DNA of 64,000 nt, taken from positions 124,001 through 188,000 of the forward strand of contig NZ_KZ686269.1 of the NCBI RefSeq assembly GCF_003029735.1, written 5' to 3'. A program made the position numbers and the translations under genes. Below, piece after piece: positions 45,300-54,264 of this stretch (position 1 is the stretch's first letter; every line of letters begins with the position of its first letter). Below the pieces are notes generated by a model. That model saw nothing but the letters and a program-made list of their open reading frames with translations, made no database searches and had not been told where the DNA came from. The DNA is from Pedobacter yulinensis (GTDB lineage Bacteria > Bacteroidota > Bacteroidia > Sphingobacteriales > Sphingobacteriaceae).

Positions 45300-45703
45300 G
45301 TTCACTTTACTTTTGCATTCTACCTGGTGGTGGCTGAAAGAACGGCATCGTACAGGGCCTGAGTATCTTTGGCAGGGCGACCGACCGTTTTGCGGCATCC
45401 ACCGGACGGATAAGGAAAGGCAACATCCGGGCCGGAGAGTATTTAAATGGTGTCGGGCTACAGGAGGTGCCGGGTCGCGACCGGTCAGGAATACCTGAGC
45501 AAGCCATTTAGTGACCGAAAAAAGAAACAACTTCTATAAGTTGTGTGGTTAAACTGCTGATTAATAAGAGATTGCTGAGTAAATTTTTTCCCAGCGCCGG
45601 AAGGAGGTGTGAACAATTTTTCCCGCAGCGGGGAAAAATAAACAGCAGATATTTCTTTTTAGTTAAAAGATTTGAGTAAATTGGGCGGTGGTGGGATAAA
45701 AAA
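45300..45703. other. 404-bp gap without a recognised gene
   Basis: Upstream of the C1q-like start I see no convincing coding frame. The stretch 45540-45700 is AT-rich and could hold its promoter, but no clear TTTG / TAnnTTTG pair was found. Confidence 0.4.
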
Positions 45704-45742
45704 TTAAAACCTTCTAGGTTTCTGAAACCTAGAAGGTTTTAA
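45704..45742 (-). terminator. Perfect 18-bp terminator hairpin after the LOG-family gene
   Basis: Arms 45704-45721 and 45725-45742 are perfect inverted repeats (AAAACCTTCTAGGTTT and its complement) around a 3-nt loop. Each side ends in an A/T-rich run, so it can act in both directions. It lies 7 bp beyond the stop of the gene at 45749-46456. Confidence 0.8.
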
Positions 45743-45748
45743 CCAAAA

Positions 45749-46456
45749 TTAGAAATTCGGCTTCAGCACATACTTCTCGTAAAACTTGAAGATGTGCTCA
45801 GTAGCCTCTTCAGCTGTATCAACCAGCCTGAAGAGGTTCAGGTCTTCAGCGTGAATGTTGTGCTCCGTTTCGAGCATCGAAGTTTTCAGCCAGTCAATCA
45901 GTCCCTGCCAGTAACTTTTGCCAACGAGCACAATCGGGAAGCGTGCAATTTTACCCGTCTGGATGAGGGTGAGTGCTTCGAACAGTTCATCCATCGTTCC
46001 AAACCCGCCGGGAAGCACAATGAAGCCCTGTGAGTACTTCATAAACATCACCTTACGGATAAAGAAGTAGTCAAACTCGAGTAACTTGTTGTGGTCAATG
46101 TATTTATTGTGAAACTGCTCAAAGGGCAGTTCAATATTTAAACCAACCGACTTACCGCCGTTGTTGAAAGCCCCTTTGTTACCTGCTTCCATAATACCGG
46201 GCCCGCCGCCTGTAATTACCCCATATCCGCGCTCAGTAAGCAGGTGACCGCAGCGTTCGGCCAGGCCATAATAAGGATTGCTTTCGGCAGTTCGTGCCGA
46301 GCCGAAGATCGTTACACAAGGGCCAATCTTAGCCAGTTTTTCAAAACCATCAACAAATTCGGCCATGATCTTAAAGATCTGCCAACTGTCGGTCACCTTG
46401 ATTTCCTGCCAGTTTTTATTTTCGAAAGCGCTTCTGATCTTATCTTCACTCGTCAT
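45749..46456 (-). CDS. LOG-family Rossmann-fold protein (TIGR00730)
   Basis: This 235-residue protein has the family's TGGGPGIMEAGNKGA (82-96) and PGGFGTMDE (149-157), which form the nucleotide pocket and supply the catalytic Arg/Glu of LOG enzymes. LOG proteins release free base from a nucleoside 5'-monophosphate. The N-terminal 40 residues (SEDKIRSAFENKNWQE) match the longer Bacteroidota version. It begins 10 bp after the symporter gene and is probably in its operon. Confidence 0.88.
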   Translation of the reverse strand: MTSEDKIRSAFENKNWQEIKVTDSWQIFKIMAEFVDGFEKLAKIGPCVTIFGSARTAESNPYYGLAERCGHLLTERGYGVITGGGPGIMEAGNKGAFNNGGKSVGLNIELPFEQFHNKYIDHNKLLEFDYFFIRKVMFMKYSQGFIVLPGGFGTMDELFEALTLIQTGKIARFPIVLVGKSYWQGLIDWLKTSMLETEHNIHAEDLNLFRLVDTAEEATEHIFKFYEKYVLKPNF

Positions 46457-46466
46457 ATCAGTCTAT

Positions 46467-47945
46467 TTAAAATTTCGTTTGATTTGTTGTCGGTTTGCTC
46501 GTTAGCAGCAACAGCAGGTACGTGATCAAACCATTGAGAACAATGAGTTCAAATCCAATCACATAACCTGTTAATTTCTCAGAACTTGCGGCAATCAGGA
46601 AACACAGCACCGGCGATATCAGGCAGATCCAGGGCACAAGGCGGTCGGTTACACCACGGCGGCTGATCATGCCGAAGGCAAACAAGCCTAGCAACGGACC
46701 GTATGTATAGCCGGCGGCGGTAAAGATCGCCGTAACAACAGAGTCATCGTTCAGAATTTTGAACACCAGAATTACCGCTACCATCAGGGCTGAAAAACCG
46801 ATGTGTACCCAATGCCGGATGGTTACCAGTTTAGGGTCGTTCTGGTTCGCCTTTTTGTCAAAATGGAGAAAATCCACACAAAAAGAGGTGGTCAGGGCTG
46901 TCAGCGCTGAGTCGGTCGTTGCAAAGGTTGCCGCCGTAAGGCCAAGCATAAAAATGATTCCGGGTATAATGTTCAGGTGATTCAACGCAATTTCGGGGTA
47001 CAGGTGGTCTGCCGTCTGTAAGGCAGCCACGTCGATGTTGTTCTGGGCCGCGTAAATGTAGAGCAGTGCGCCAACACCCAGGAAAAAGATGTTCATCACG
47101 ACAAAAACGGCGGTAAAACTGAGCATGTTTTTCTTCGCCTCGCCAATTGTACCCATGCTCAGGTTTTTTTGCATCAGGTCCTGGTCCAGGCCGGTCATTG
47201 CGATGGTTACGAAAATGCCGCCAAAGAACTGTTTAAGAAAGTGCGATTTGCTGCCCAGAAAATCTTCCCAGAAAAATATCTTCGAGTAACTGCTGGTTTT
47301 AACCGCCTCAAGGGTGCCTGCAATATCAAGATTAAGCGAATCTGATATAAAATACAGCGAGAGTACAACAGAAAGCAGCAAAAACACGGTCTGAAGCGTA
47401 TCGGTGATGATAATGGTTTTAAGGCCTCCTTTGCGCGTATACAGCCAGATAAGCACCAGGCAGATCACAATTGTTAACCAAAACGGAACGTTCCAGGCGT
47501 CGAATATAAATTTCTGTAAGACAATGGCAACCAGATAAAGCCTGAATGCCGAACCAATCGTTCTCGATACCAGGAAAATCATAGCGCCCGACTTATAACT
47601 CCAGTATCCCAGGCGTTTCTCGAGATAAGTATAAATGGAAATCAGCCCAATGCGGTAGTAAAGGGGCAGGAGCACCGTTGCAATAATAATAAAGCCTACC
47701 GCGTTACCCAGGATAAACTGAAAATAGCCAAAGCTCGTTTTGCCCACGGCACCAGGTACCGAAATAAAGGTAACACCCGAAAGGGCAGTGCCGATCATAC
47801 CGAACGCCACAAGGTACCATTTGGAGTTGCGGTTGGCCACAAAGAAGGTCGAGTTGTCTGAAGATTTTCGCGAGGTAAAGTAGGAGATGACGATCAGAAT
47901 GAGAAAATACCCAATTAAAAATGTGAGGAGTATGGTTGGGGTCAT
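46467..47945 (-). CDS. Sodium:solute symporter (SSS family)
   Basis: The start at 47945 gives 492 residues (MTPTILLTFLIGYFLILIVI). About 13-14 membrane segments are present, with GMIGTALSGVTFISVPGAVG and FGGIFVTIAMTGLDQDLMQKNLSM (in part) as in Bacteroidota SSS proteins of unknown cargo. It differs strongly from the inositol-type symporter at 19602. It is upstream of the LOG-family gene and divergent from recR. Confidence 0.85.
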   Translation of the reverse strand: MTPTILLTFLIGYFLILIVISYFTSRKSSDNSTFFVANRNSKWYLVAFGMIGTALSGVTFISVPGAVGKTSFGYFQFILGNAVGFIIIATVLLPLYYRIGLISIYTYLEKRLGYWSYKSGAMIFLVSRTIGSAFRLYLVAIVLQKFIFDAWNVPFWLTIVICLVLIWLYTRKGGLKTIIITDTLQTVFLLLSVVLSLYFISDSLNLDIAGTLEAVKTSSYSKIFFWEDFLGSKSHFLKQFFGGIFVTIAMTGLDQDLMQKNLSMGTIGEAKKNMLSFTAVFVVMNIFFLGVGALLYIYAAQNNIDVAALQTADHLYPEIALNHLNIIPGIIFMLGLTAATFATTDSALTALTTSFCVDFLHFDKKANQNDPKLVTIRHWVHIGFSALMVAVILVFKILNDDSVVTAIFTAAGYTYGPLLGLFAFGMISRRGVTDRLVPWICLISPVLCFLIAASSEKLTGYVIGFELIVLNGLITYLLLLLTSKPTTNQTKF

Positions 47946-48004
47946 ATTTGTGGTTTTAGCCGCTAAATGTAGCAATAAAATGAATTTTTAATGGAAGATA
48001 AACA

Positions 48005-48012
48005 TAAATTTG
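48005..48012 (+). promoter_or_regulatory. -7-like element 4 bp before recR
   Basis: TAAATTTG (48005-48012) is followed by CAGC and ATG (48017), the same string as before the DUF502 gene. It suggests a leaderless or nearly leaderless recR transcript. A -33 box is not clear. Confidence 0.45.
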
Positions 48013-48016
48013 CAGC

Positions 48017-48634
48017 ATGAATTTTTCCTCTAAATTGCTCGAAAACGCAGTAGCGGAATTTGCAAAACTGCCCGGCGTTGGTCAGAAAACGGCGCTCCGG
48101 CTGGTACTGCACCTGTTGAACCGAGAGGAGCAGGAAGTGGAAGATTTCGGCCAGGCCATTATTACCCTCAAGAAAGAGATCAGGCATTGCCGCAATTGCC
48201 ATAACATTTCTGATACAGAGACTTGCGAAATATGCGCATCGCCCAAACGGGACACCAGCCTGATCTGCGTGGTTGAAGACGCCCGCGATGTAATGGCAAT
48301 TGAAAATACAGCTCAGTACTTTGGCCGTTATCACGTGCTTGGCGGGCTTATTTCGCCGATGGACGGGATTGGTCCGGCCGACCTGTATATCGAGAGTCTT
48401 ATAAACCGGGTGCGGGAACAGGAGATCAAGGAAGTGATCCTGGCCCTCAGTCCGAACATGGAAGGTGATACAACCATTTTTTACCTGTATAAAAAACTGA
48501 AAGACTTCAACATTCCGATTACCACCATAGCGCGCGGCGTTGCGTTTGGCGGCGAGTTGGAGTATGCCGATGAAATTACGCTCGGCCGGTCTATCGTAAC
48601 CCGAGTCCCGTACGAAAACGCAATGATGCGTTAA
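48017..48634 (+). CDS. recR: Recombination mediator protein RecR
   Basis: This 205-residue protein has the normal RecR length and order: an N-terminal helix-hairpin-helix ([16 protein letters not shown]), the four-Cys zinc finger ([16 protein letters not shown]) and a Toprim domain ([16 protein letters not shown], then [12 protein letters not shown]). It ends with the Walker-B-like tail [16 protein letters not shown]. With RecO and RecF it loads RecA onto SSB-coated DNA at gaps. A -7 box lies 5 bp before the start. Confidence 0.95.
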   Translation: MNFSSKLLENAVAEFAKLPGVGQKTALRLVLHLLNREEQEVEDFGQAIITLKKEIRHCRNCHNISDTETCEICASPKRDTSLICVVEDARDVMAIENTAQYFGRYHVLGGLISPMDGIGPADLYIESLINRVREQEIKEVILALSPNMEGDTTIFYLYKKLKDFNIPITTIARGVAFGGELEYADEITLGRSIVTRVPYENAMMR

Positions 48635-48650
48635 TAAATAAATAATTTCA

Positions 48651-49433
48651 ATGAGACTGTTTAAAAACTTGTTTATAAGCTTGTTGTGCGTTTTCGTTTT
48701 TAAGGTTCAGGCCAGTGCACAGGCACAGGTTAAAATCCATTCTCACAACGATTACACACACCAGCGCCCGCTTTATGAGGCCCTGGAACTAGGTGTTTAT
48801 TCCATTGAAGCAGATGTCTTTCTTCAATTCGATTCGCTGGTAGTTGCGCACAGCCGTAAAGAACTGCCAGCGGCAAAAGGCCTGAATGAACAGTATCTGG
48901 CCCCGCTGAAAAAATACCTGAAGGGCGACAGTCTGCCGCCGGTACTCAAGCCGGGTCAGCTGATGATTGATTTCAAGGATTCATGGCAAAGTACCTACCC
49001 TGTACTGCTGAAAACCCTGCAACCCTACTTAGCTCTTCTCAGGCGTAAACCTGATGGCCCCGGGGTGCTGCTTACCATTAGCGGAAACCGCCCAGCCGAC
49101 AGCACATTTCACCTTTATCCTGACTTCATCTATTTCGACGGGCTGCCGTTCCGCAAGTACCGCTCGCGCGATCTGCGCAAGGTGGTTATGATCAGCGACA
49201 ACTTCAAAACCTGGTCGTCGTGGAACGGTCAGGGTGAACTGCCGGAAGCAGATAAGGTGGCGTTGAAGAAAGTCATTGCCGATGCCCACCTGAAAGGTAA
49301 ACCCATTCGTTTCTGGAATACACCTGATGGCGAAGATGCCTGGCGCGAACTGGCCGCCCTCGGTGTCGATATCGTGAATACCGATAAGCCGGAGGCCTGT
49401 AAAACCTTCCTGCGTGCGCAGGCTAAACCTTAA
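48651..49433 (+). CDS. Secreted PI-PLC/GDPD-like phosphodiesterase protein
   Basis: This 260-residue protein has a signal peptide (to about residue 25). The active-site-like motif KIHSHNDYTHQRPLYEAL (His30/His32) and SIEADVFL (Glu53, Asp55) follow, as in the AIM6/GDPD-like TIM-barrel family. The C-terminal FWNTPDGEDAWRELAALGVDIVNTD is the usual closing segment. These proteins may cleave phosphodiesters in the periplasm. It starts 17 bp after recR and 22 bp before the SDR gene. Confidence 0.8.
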   Translation: MRLFKNLFISLLCVFVFKVQASAQAQVKIHSHNDYTHQRPLYEALELGVYSIEADVFLQFDSLVVAHSRKELPAAKGLNEQYLAPLKKYLKGDSLPPVLKPGQLMIDFKDSWQSTYPVLLKTLQPYLALLRRKPDGPGVLLTISGNRPADSTFHLYPDFIYFDGLPFRKYRSRDLRKVVMISDNFKTWSSWNGQGELPEADKVALKKVIADAHLKGKPIRFWNTPDGEDAWRELAALGVDIVNTDKPEACKTFLRAQAKP

Positions 49434-49454
49434 AATACCAGTTTAGCTGTCTTT

Positions 49455-50282
49455 ATGAAAGATCTTAAAAATAAACACGTTATTGTTACCGGTGCATCGT
49501 CGGGAATCGGGCGTTCGCTGGCTACGGCTCTTGCCGCCCGGGGCGCTGACCTGGTCCTTGCCGCCCGTAAAGCAGAAGCCTTGAACGAGCTGGCCGGTTC
49601 GCTGCAACAGCGTTATGGCGTCAGGGCCATTGCGGTCCCCACAGATGTTGCACTGGAAGCCGACTGCCGGGCGCTTATCGAGCAGGCACTTGCTGCCTTT
49701 GGCAACATCGACATCCTCATTAACAATGCAGGGCTTTCTATGCGTGCACTTTTTGCTGATACTGAGCTTTCAGTATTAAAGAACCTGATGGATGTCAATT
49801 TTTGGGGAACGGTTTACTGCACAAAATATGCTTTGCCTGCACTACTTAAAAACGGGGGGTCTATCGTTGCCGTGTCGTCTATCGCCGGCTTCCGGGGGCT
49901 GCCCGGCCGTACGGGCTACTCTGCATCGAAGTTTGCCATGAATGGCTTTATCGAGTCATTGCGCACCGAGTTGCTGCCAACCGGTGTGCATGTGCTGCTG
50001 GCCTGTCCGGGTTTTACCGCATCGAACATCCGGGTAGCGGCACTGGCAAAAGACGGCTCATCGCACGGCGAAACGAGTATGGAAGAGGGTAAAATGATGA
50101 GCGCTGACGAGGTCGCCGAACGCATTCTTGCGGGCATTGTGGAACGCCGTCGCACCCTGATTATGACGGGGCAGGGAAAAATGGCGGTATGGCTGAACAA
50201 GTTATGGCCCAGCCTGGCCGATACCATGGTCTTCAAGCATTTCACGAAAGAGAAAAATCCACTGATCAGGATTAGCCGGTAA
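49455..50282 (+). CDS. Classical SDR family oxidoreductase
   Basis: This 275-residue protein has TGASSGIG (12-19), NNAG (90-93), Ser142, Tyr155 and Lys159 (GYSASKFAM), so the catalytic set is complete, unlike the SDR at 14109. A C-terminal extension (about 235-275, VWLNKLWPSLADTMVFKHF) is amphipathic and may touch the membrane. It could act on lipids or sterol-like alcohols. It ends 57 bp before the trp leader peptide and precedes the trp promoter. Confidence 0.85.
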   Translation: MKDLKNKHVIVTGASSGIGRSLATALAARGADLVLAARKAEALNELAGSLQQRYGVRAIAVPTDVALEADCRALIEQALAAFGNIDILINNAGLSMRALFADTELSVLKNLMDVNFWGTVYCTKYALPALLKNGGSIVAVSSIAGFRGLPGRTGYSASKFAMNGFIESLRTELLPTGVHVLLACPGFTASNIRVAALAKDGSSHGETSMEEGKMMSADEVAERILAGIVERRRTLIMTGQGKMAVWLNKLWPSLADTMVFKHFTKEKNPLIRISR

Positions 50283-50298
50283 AAACGGATGAATTTTT

Positions 50299-50329
50299 TT
50301 TGCAAATCATAAAAAAATACCAATATTTG
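50299..50329 (+). promoter_or_regulatory. Promoter of the trpD-F-B-A operon
   Basis: TTTG (50299-50302) is followed after 19 bp by AATATTTG (50322-50329), one mismatch from TAnnTTTG. The predicted transcription start lies only a few bases before the leader-peptide ATG at 50340. Confidence 0.6.
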
Positions 50330-50339
50330 CCTTCGTACA

Positions 50340-50393
50340 ATGACAATTGGAAATTTGAATATCAGCTGGTGGTGGCATAACGATAATCGTTAG
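50340..50393 (+). CDS. trpL: trp operon leader peptide
   Basis: This 17-codon frame encodes MTIGNLNISWWWHNDNR and stops at TAG 50391-50393. Three consecutive Trp codons (50367-50375) are the hallmark of a ribosome-mediated Trp attenuator. It begins about 10 bp after the -7 box and ends 51 bp before the terminator hairpin. The frame is too short for automatic calling, and I found it by reading the leader. Confidence 0.85.
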   Translation: MTIGNLNISWWWHNDNR

Positions 50394-50471
50394 GCCAATC
50401 CGTCCGTATATATTGAAATTATTAAACATATTCAAGAAAAACAGGGTTGCCGAACAAGCAGCCCTTTTTTT
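50346..50471 (+). promoter_or_regulatory. Transcription attenuator of the trp operon
   Basis: The terminator is GGGTTGC (50444-50450) pairing with GCAGCCC (50458-50464), with one G-T pair, followed by seven T. The antiterminator is GGCCAATCC (50393-50401) pairing with GGGTTGCC (50444-50451), with one bulged C. A third pairing, ATTGG (50346-50350) with CCAAT (50395-50399), would sequester the antiterminator arm. The Trp codons fall between these arms. Ribosome stalling at low Trp would free the antiterminator and allow trpD-F-B-A transcription. Confidence 0.75.
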
Positions 50472-50536
50472 ATGCGTATTGGCACTGAACAGGACTGAGC
50501 GCGGCAGCCAAAATATAACTAGCGCAATACAGACCA

Positions 50537-51532
50537 ATGAAAAAAATACTGAACCACCTTTTTGAAAACAAAACCTTTACCCGGGAAGAAGCGCGGGAAA
50601 TCCTGATCTCCATTGCGCGGGGTGCATATAACAATTATCAGGTTGCCTCTTTCATGACCGCTTATTGCATGCGTAACATGACAGTCGCCGAGCTACAGGG
50701 CTTTCGCGATGCCATGCTCGAGCTCTGTATTAAGGCCGATCTGCCGGCATCGCAGCTGATCGATCTCTGCGGAACCGGTGGTGACGGCAAAGATACATTC
50801 AACATTTCTACGCTGGCCAGTTTCGTAGTTGCAGGTACCGGTAACCAGGTAGCCAAACATGGCAACTATGGAGTGTCATCAGGCTGTGGTTCATCAAATG
50901 TCATGGAATACCTGGGGTATGCCTTTACAGCAGATCAGGACCGGTTGCGCAGGCAGCTTGAACAGGCCGGCATCTGTTTTCTCCACGCTCCGCTGTTCAA
51001 CCCGGCCATGAAGACCGTTGCGCCGATCAGGAAAGAGCTGGGCGTAAAGACTTTCTTTAATATGCTCGGACCCATGGTTAATCCTGCGCAGCCGAAATAC
51101 CAGATGGTGGGTGTATTCAGCCTGGAACTGGCACGCTTGTACGCTTACCTGTACCAGGAAACCGACCGGAAATATACCATCCTGCATGCGTTGGAGGGGT
51201 ACGATGAAATTTCGCTTACCTGCGATGTCAAGACTTTCACCGATAAAGGCGAGTACCGGCTAAGCCTGAGCGAGATGGGCTTTGAGGCGCTGGACCCGGC
51301 GGGCATAAAAGGGGGGGATACGGTCGCTTCGTCGGCCGCTATTTTTATGGATGTACTGAATAACGAGGCAACTGACGCCCAGACCAATGTTGTATTGTGC
51401 AATGCGGCGCTGGCGCTGCGTACCATTCATGGAATGGAAACCAGTTTTGCCGATTGTTATTATGAAGCTGAAGAATCGCTGCAAAGCGGCAGGGCGCTGA
51501 ACGCATTTAACAAACTCCTGGCCGTTAATTAG
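50537..51532 (+). CDS. trpD: Anthranilate phosphoribosyltransferase
   Basis: This 331-residue protein has the conserved PRPP-binding CGTGGDGKDTFNIST (78-92) and KHGN (107-110), plus GSSNVMEYLG. It joins anthranilate to PRPP in the second step of tryptophan synthesis. It is the first structural gene after the attenuator. trpE and trpG are not in the window and trpC does not follow, so these must be elsewhere or supplied differently. trpF begins 1 bp after its stop. Confidence 0.95.
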   Translation: MKKILNHLFENKTFTREEAREILISIARGAYNNYQVASFMTAYCMRNMTVAELQGFRDAMLELCIKADLPASQLIDLCGTGGDGKDTFNISTLASFVVAGTGNQVAKHGNYGVSSGCGSSNVMEYLGYAFTADQDRLRRQLEQAGICFLHAPLFNPAMKTVAPIRKELGVKTFFNMLGPMVNPAQPKYQMVGVFSLELARLYAYLYQETDRKYTILHALEGYDEISLTCDVKTFTDKGEYRLSLSEMGFEALDPAGIKGGDTVASSAAIFMDVLNNEATDAQTNVVLCNAALALRTIHGMETSFADCYYEAEESLQSGRALNAFNKLLAVN

Positions 51533-51533
51533 C

Positions 51534-52184
51534 ATGAAAATTAAGATCTGCGGCATGCGCGAAGCCGGAAACATCAGCGAACTTGCCGAACTGGCACCCG
51601 ATTACATGGGTTTTATATTCTACGAGGCATCGCCGCGGTTTGCGGGGGCCATGCAGCCGCAAATCCTGGCTAGTCTTCCGGCAGCAATAGCCAGGACCGG
51701 CGTATTTGTCAATACACCTCCGGCACGGGTTGCCGACGCGGTAACGCATTACGGACTCGATGCCGTGCAACTGCATGGCAGTGAGAGCCCGGCCGATTGT
51801 GCTGCCATCGCCGCCTGCTTTACCGGGCGGCCCCGGCCCGAACTGATCAAAGCCTTTGGGGTAGACCCTGGCTTCGACTTCAGTCAGACCGCTGCATACG
51901 AGAATGTTGCAGATTATTTTCTCTTTGACACCCGCAGTCCGGCCCACGGCGGCTCTGGTAAAACCTTCGACTGGAACCTGCTTGCCGGTTATAAGGGGAG
52001 CAAAGCCTTCTTTTTAAGCGGAGGAATCGGCCCTGAACACCTTGCTAATTTGCTGAGGTTAGACGACAGCCGGCTCTACGCTGTTGACCTGAACAGCCGC
52101 TTTGAGCTGGCGCCTGCATTAAAAGACATTGCCGAACTGGCAACTACGATAAACACGCTGCGCGGAAATGCAGCACAACCATAA
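51534..52184 (+). CDS. trpF: Phosphoribosylanthranilate isomerase
   Basis: This 216-residue TIM-barrel protein has general-base Cys6 (KIKICGMRE), general-acid Asp132 (FLFDTRSP) and the GGSGKTFDW phosphate loop (139-147). The QLHGSESP strand is also typical. It opens the ring of phosphoribosylanthranilate by Amadori rearrangement. Its product goes to TrpC, whose gene is absent from this operon. trpB begins 5 bp downstream. Confidence 0.95.
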   Translation: MKIKICGMREAGNISELAELAPDYMGFIFYEASPRFAGAMQPQILASLPAAIARTGVFVNTPPARVADAVTHYGLDAVQLHGSESPADCAAIAACFTGRPRPELIKAFGVDPGFDFSQTAAYENVADYFLFDTRSPAHGGSGKTFDWNLLAGYKGSKAFFLSGGIGPEHLANLLRLDDSRLYAVDLNSRFELAPALKDIAELATTINTLRGNAAQP

Positions 52185-52188
52185 GAAC

Positions 52189-53370
52189 ATGAACTATTTT
52201 GTAGATGAACAAGGATATTACGGCGATTTTGGCGGTGCATACATCCCCGAAATGTTGTACCCGAATGTGGAAGAGCTGAGAGCCAATTACCTGAAAATTA
52301 TTGCTGACCCTGGTTTCAGGGCTGAGTTTGACCAGTTGCTGAAGGATTATGTTGGCAGGCCATCGCCGCTTTACCGGGCCGGAAGGCTCAGCGAGCGCTA
52401 CGGAGCCAATATTTTCCTCAAACGTGAAGATCTCAACCATACAGGCGCACACAAGATCAACAATACCATCGGTCAGATCCTCATGGCCGAGCGCCTTGGA
52501 AAAAAACGGATCATTGCCGAGACCGGCGCCGGACAGCATGGCGTGGCCACTGCTACGGTCTGCGCCCTTCGCGGACTTGAGTGTGTAGTGTATATGGGCG
52601 AGATTGACATTCAGCGCCAGGCGCCTAACGTGGCCAGGATGAAAATGCTGGGGGCTAAGGTCGTACCTGCCACCTCTGGCAGCAAAACACTCAAAGACGC
52701 CACCAACGAAGCCATGCGCGACTGGATCAATAACCCTGTCGACACGCACTATATCATCGGCTCGGTAGTAGGGCCGCACCCTTACCCGGATATGGTGGCA
52801 CGTTTTCAGTCGGTGATCTCTGCTGAAACAAAAAAACAGCTGCTGGAGCAAACCGGATCAGCACTTCCTGACTTTGTACTGGCCTGCGTGGGCGGCGGCA
52901 GCAATGCGATCGGCATGTTTTATCATTTCCTGGACGATACAGCTGTAAAGCTCGTAGCCGTTGAGGCGGCAGGCAAAGGCGTGCGATCGGGGTATTCTGC
53001 CGCCACAACATTGCTTGGACAGGAAGGCGTGCTGCACGGCAGCCGCAGTATTCTGATGCAAACTGAAGACGGACAGGTTGTGGAACCACATTCGGTATCG
53101 GCCGGACTTGACTACCCCGGCATAGGACCTCAGCATGCGCACCTCTTTAAGACCGGACGAGGGGAATATGTTTCCATTACGGATGAAGAATCCCTCCAGG
53201 CCGGTCTGTTGCTCACACAGATGGAAGGCATTATCCCGGCCATTGAAAGTGCACACGCGCTTGCCTACCTGGAAAAGATGGATTTGAAAACAGGTCAGAG
53301 CGTAGTGGTCTGTCTTTCAGGACGGGGAGACAAAGACATGGAAACTTATATGAAATATTTCGGGCTTTAA
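52189..53370 (+). CDS. trpB: Tryptophan synthase beta chain
   Basis: The start at 52189 gives 393 residues ([20 protein letters not shown]), which is the normal TrpB N-terminus. An in-frame ATG at 52168 lies inside trpF. PLP-binding Lys89 ([11 protein letters not shown]), the AETGAGQHG loop and the phosphate-binding GGGSNAIG are present. It condenses indole with serine to Trp. It forms an alpha2-beta2 complex with TrpA, encoded 27 bp downstream. Confidence 0.96.
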   Translation: MNYFVDEQGYYGDFGGAYIPEMLYPNVEELRANYLKIIADPGFRAEFDQLLKDYVGRPSPLYRAGRLSERYGANIFLKREDLNHTGAHKINNTIGQILMAERLGKKRIIAETGAGQHGVATATVCALRGLECVVYMGEIDIQRQAPNVARMKMLGAKVVPATSGSKTLKDATNEAMRDWINNPVDTHYIIGSVVGPHPYPDMVARFQSVISAETKKQLLEQTGSALPDFVLACVGGGSNAIGMFYHFLDDTAVKLVAVEAAGKGVRSGYSAATTLLGQEGVLHGSRSILMQTEDGQVVEPHSVSAGLDYPGIGPQHAHLFKTGRGEYVSITDEESLQAGLLLTQMEGIIPAIESAHALAYLEKMDLKTGQSVVVCLSGRGDKDMETYMKYFGL

Positions 53371-53397
53371 CCCTTAAACGGTTCGATTAACAAAGAT

Positions 53398-54162
53398 ATG
53401 AACAGACTGGAAGCGCTCTTTTCAAAAAAGAAGCAAAATATATTATCGATCTACTATACGGCAGGGTACCCCGCGTTAAACGATACGCTGCGCATTGCCG
53501 AAGAACTGGAGGCAGCCGGAGCAGACCTGCTGGAAATTGGGTTTCCGTATTCAGATCCCGTTGCCGACGGGCCTGTTATTCAGGGCAGCAGTAAAATTGC
53601 GCTCGACAATGGCATGAACCTGAAACTCTTGTTTGAACAGCTTAAAGACCTGCGCAGCCGCGTTAACATCCCGGTGCTGCTCATGGGATATGTAAACCCC
53701 ATGCTTCAGTTTGGGGTTGAAAATTTTTGCAGGGCATGCAAGGAAGTGGGCGTAGACGGCTGCATTGTTCCCGATCTGCCTATGGCCGAGTACGAGCGGC
53801 ACTATAAAACGCTGTTCGGTTCATACGACCTCTGCAACATCTTTCTGATTACACCGCAGACATCAGAAGAACGGATACGGAAGATAGATAGCCTGAGCCG
53901 CGGTTTTATTTACCTTTTGTCTTCTTCAGCTACAACCGGCAAAAACCTCGACGTCTCGGAAGATACAGAAGCTTACTTCTCACGCATACAAAGCATGAAT
54001 CTGAAAAATCCCCTGATGATCGGGTTCGGAATCCATGATCGCCACACGTTTAAAAAAACCGCTGCCTATGCAAGTGGTGCCATTATAGGCAGTGCCTTTG
54101 TAAAAAACATAGGCGAAGGTAAACCTGTGTCTGATTTTATCGCCTCAATAACAGGCACTTAG
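53398..54162 (+). CDS. trpA: Tryptophan synthase alpha chain
   Basis: This 254-residue TIM-barrel protein has catalytic Glu46 and Asp57 in LLEIGFPYSDPVADGP. GYVNPMLQFGVENF and GIHDRHTFKKTAAYASGAIIGSAFV (in part) are conserved. It splits indole-3-glycerol phosphate to indole and passes indole through a tunnel to TrpB. It is the last gene of the trp operon, with a terminator just downstream. Confidence 0.95.
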   Translation: MNRLEALFSKKKQNILSIYYTAGYPALNDTLRIAEELEAAGADLLEIGFPYSDPVADGPVIQGSSKIALDNGMNLKLLFEQLKDLRSRVNIPVLLMGYVNPMLQFGVENFCRACKEVGVDGCIVPDLPMAEYERHYKTLFGSYDLCNIFLITPQTSEERIRKIDSLSRGFIYLLSSSATTGKNLDVSEDTEAYFSRIQSMNLKNPLMIGFGIHDRHTFKKTAAYASGAIIGSAFVKNIGEGKPVSDFIASITGT

Positions 54163-54182
54163 TTTGTTGCTTAAATCTAATG

Positions 54183-54217
54183 ACAAACGGATGATGCGCG
54201 CGCGGGCATCCGTTTGT
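54183..54217 (+). terminator. Terminator of the trp operon
   Basis: ACAAACGGATG (54183-54193) and CATCCGTTTGT (54207-54217) form an 11-bp perfect stem around a GC-rich loop, followed by TACTTTTGC. It separates trpA from the tetR gene. Confidence 0.75.
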
Positions 54218-54226
54218 TACTTTTGC

Positions 54227-54239
54227 TTAACAGTGTTAA
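54227..54239 (+). promoter_or_regulatory. TetR operator copy 1
   Basis: TTAACAGTGTTAA is a perfect palindrome 25 bp before the tetR start codon. Related copies occur before and inside the start of the pump operon (54881-54893, 54978-54990, 54996-55008). Autorepression by the TetR protein is inferred. Confidence 0.65.
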
Positions 54240-54264
54240 ATGATTTACGATTGTAGTCACAACA

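Noticed and set aside
44688-45530. Longer start for the C1q-like gene
   Set aside because: The added 77 residues are Cys/Pro/Arg-rich, and the signal peptide begins at the Met encoded at 45299.
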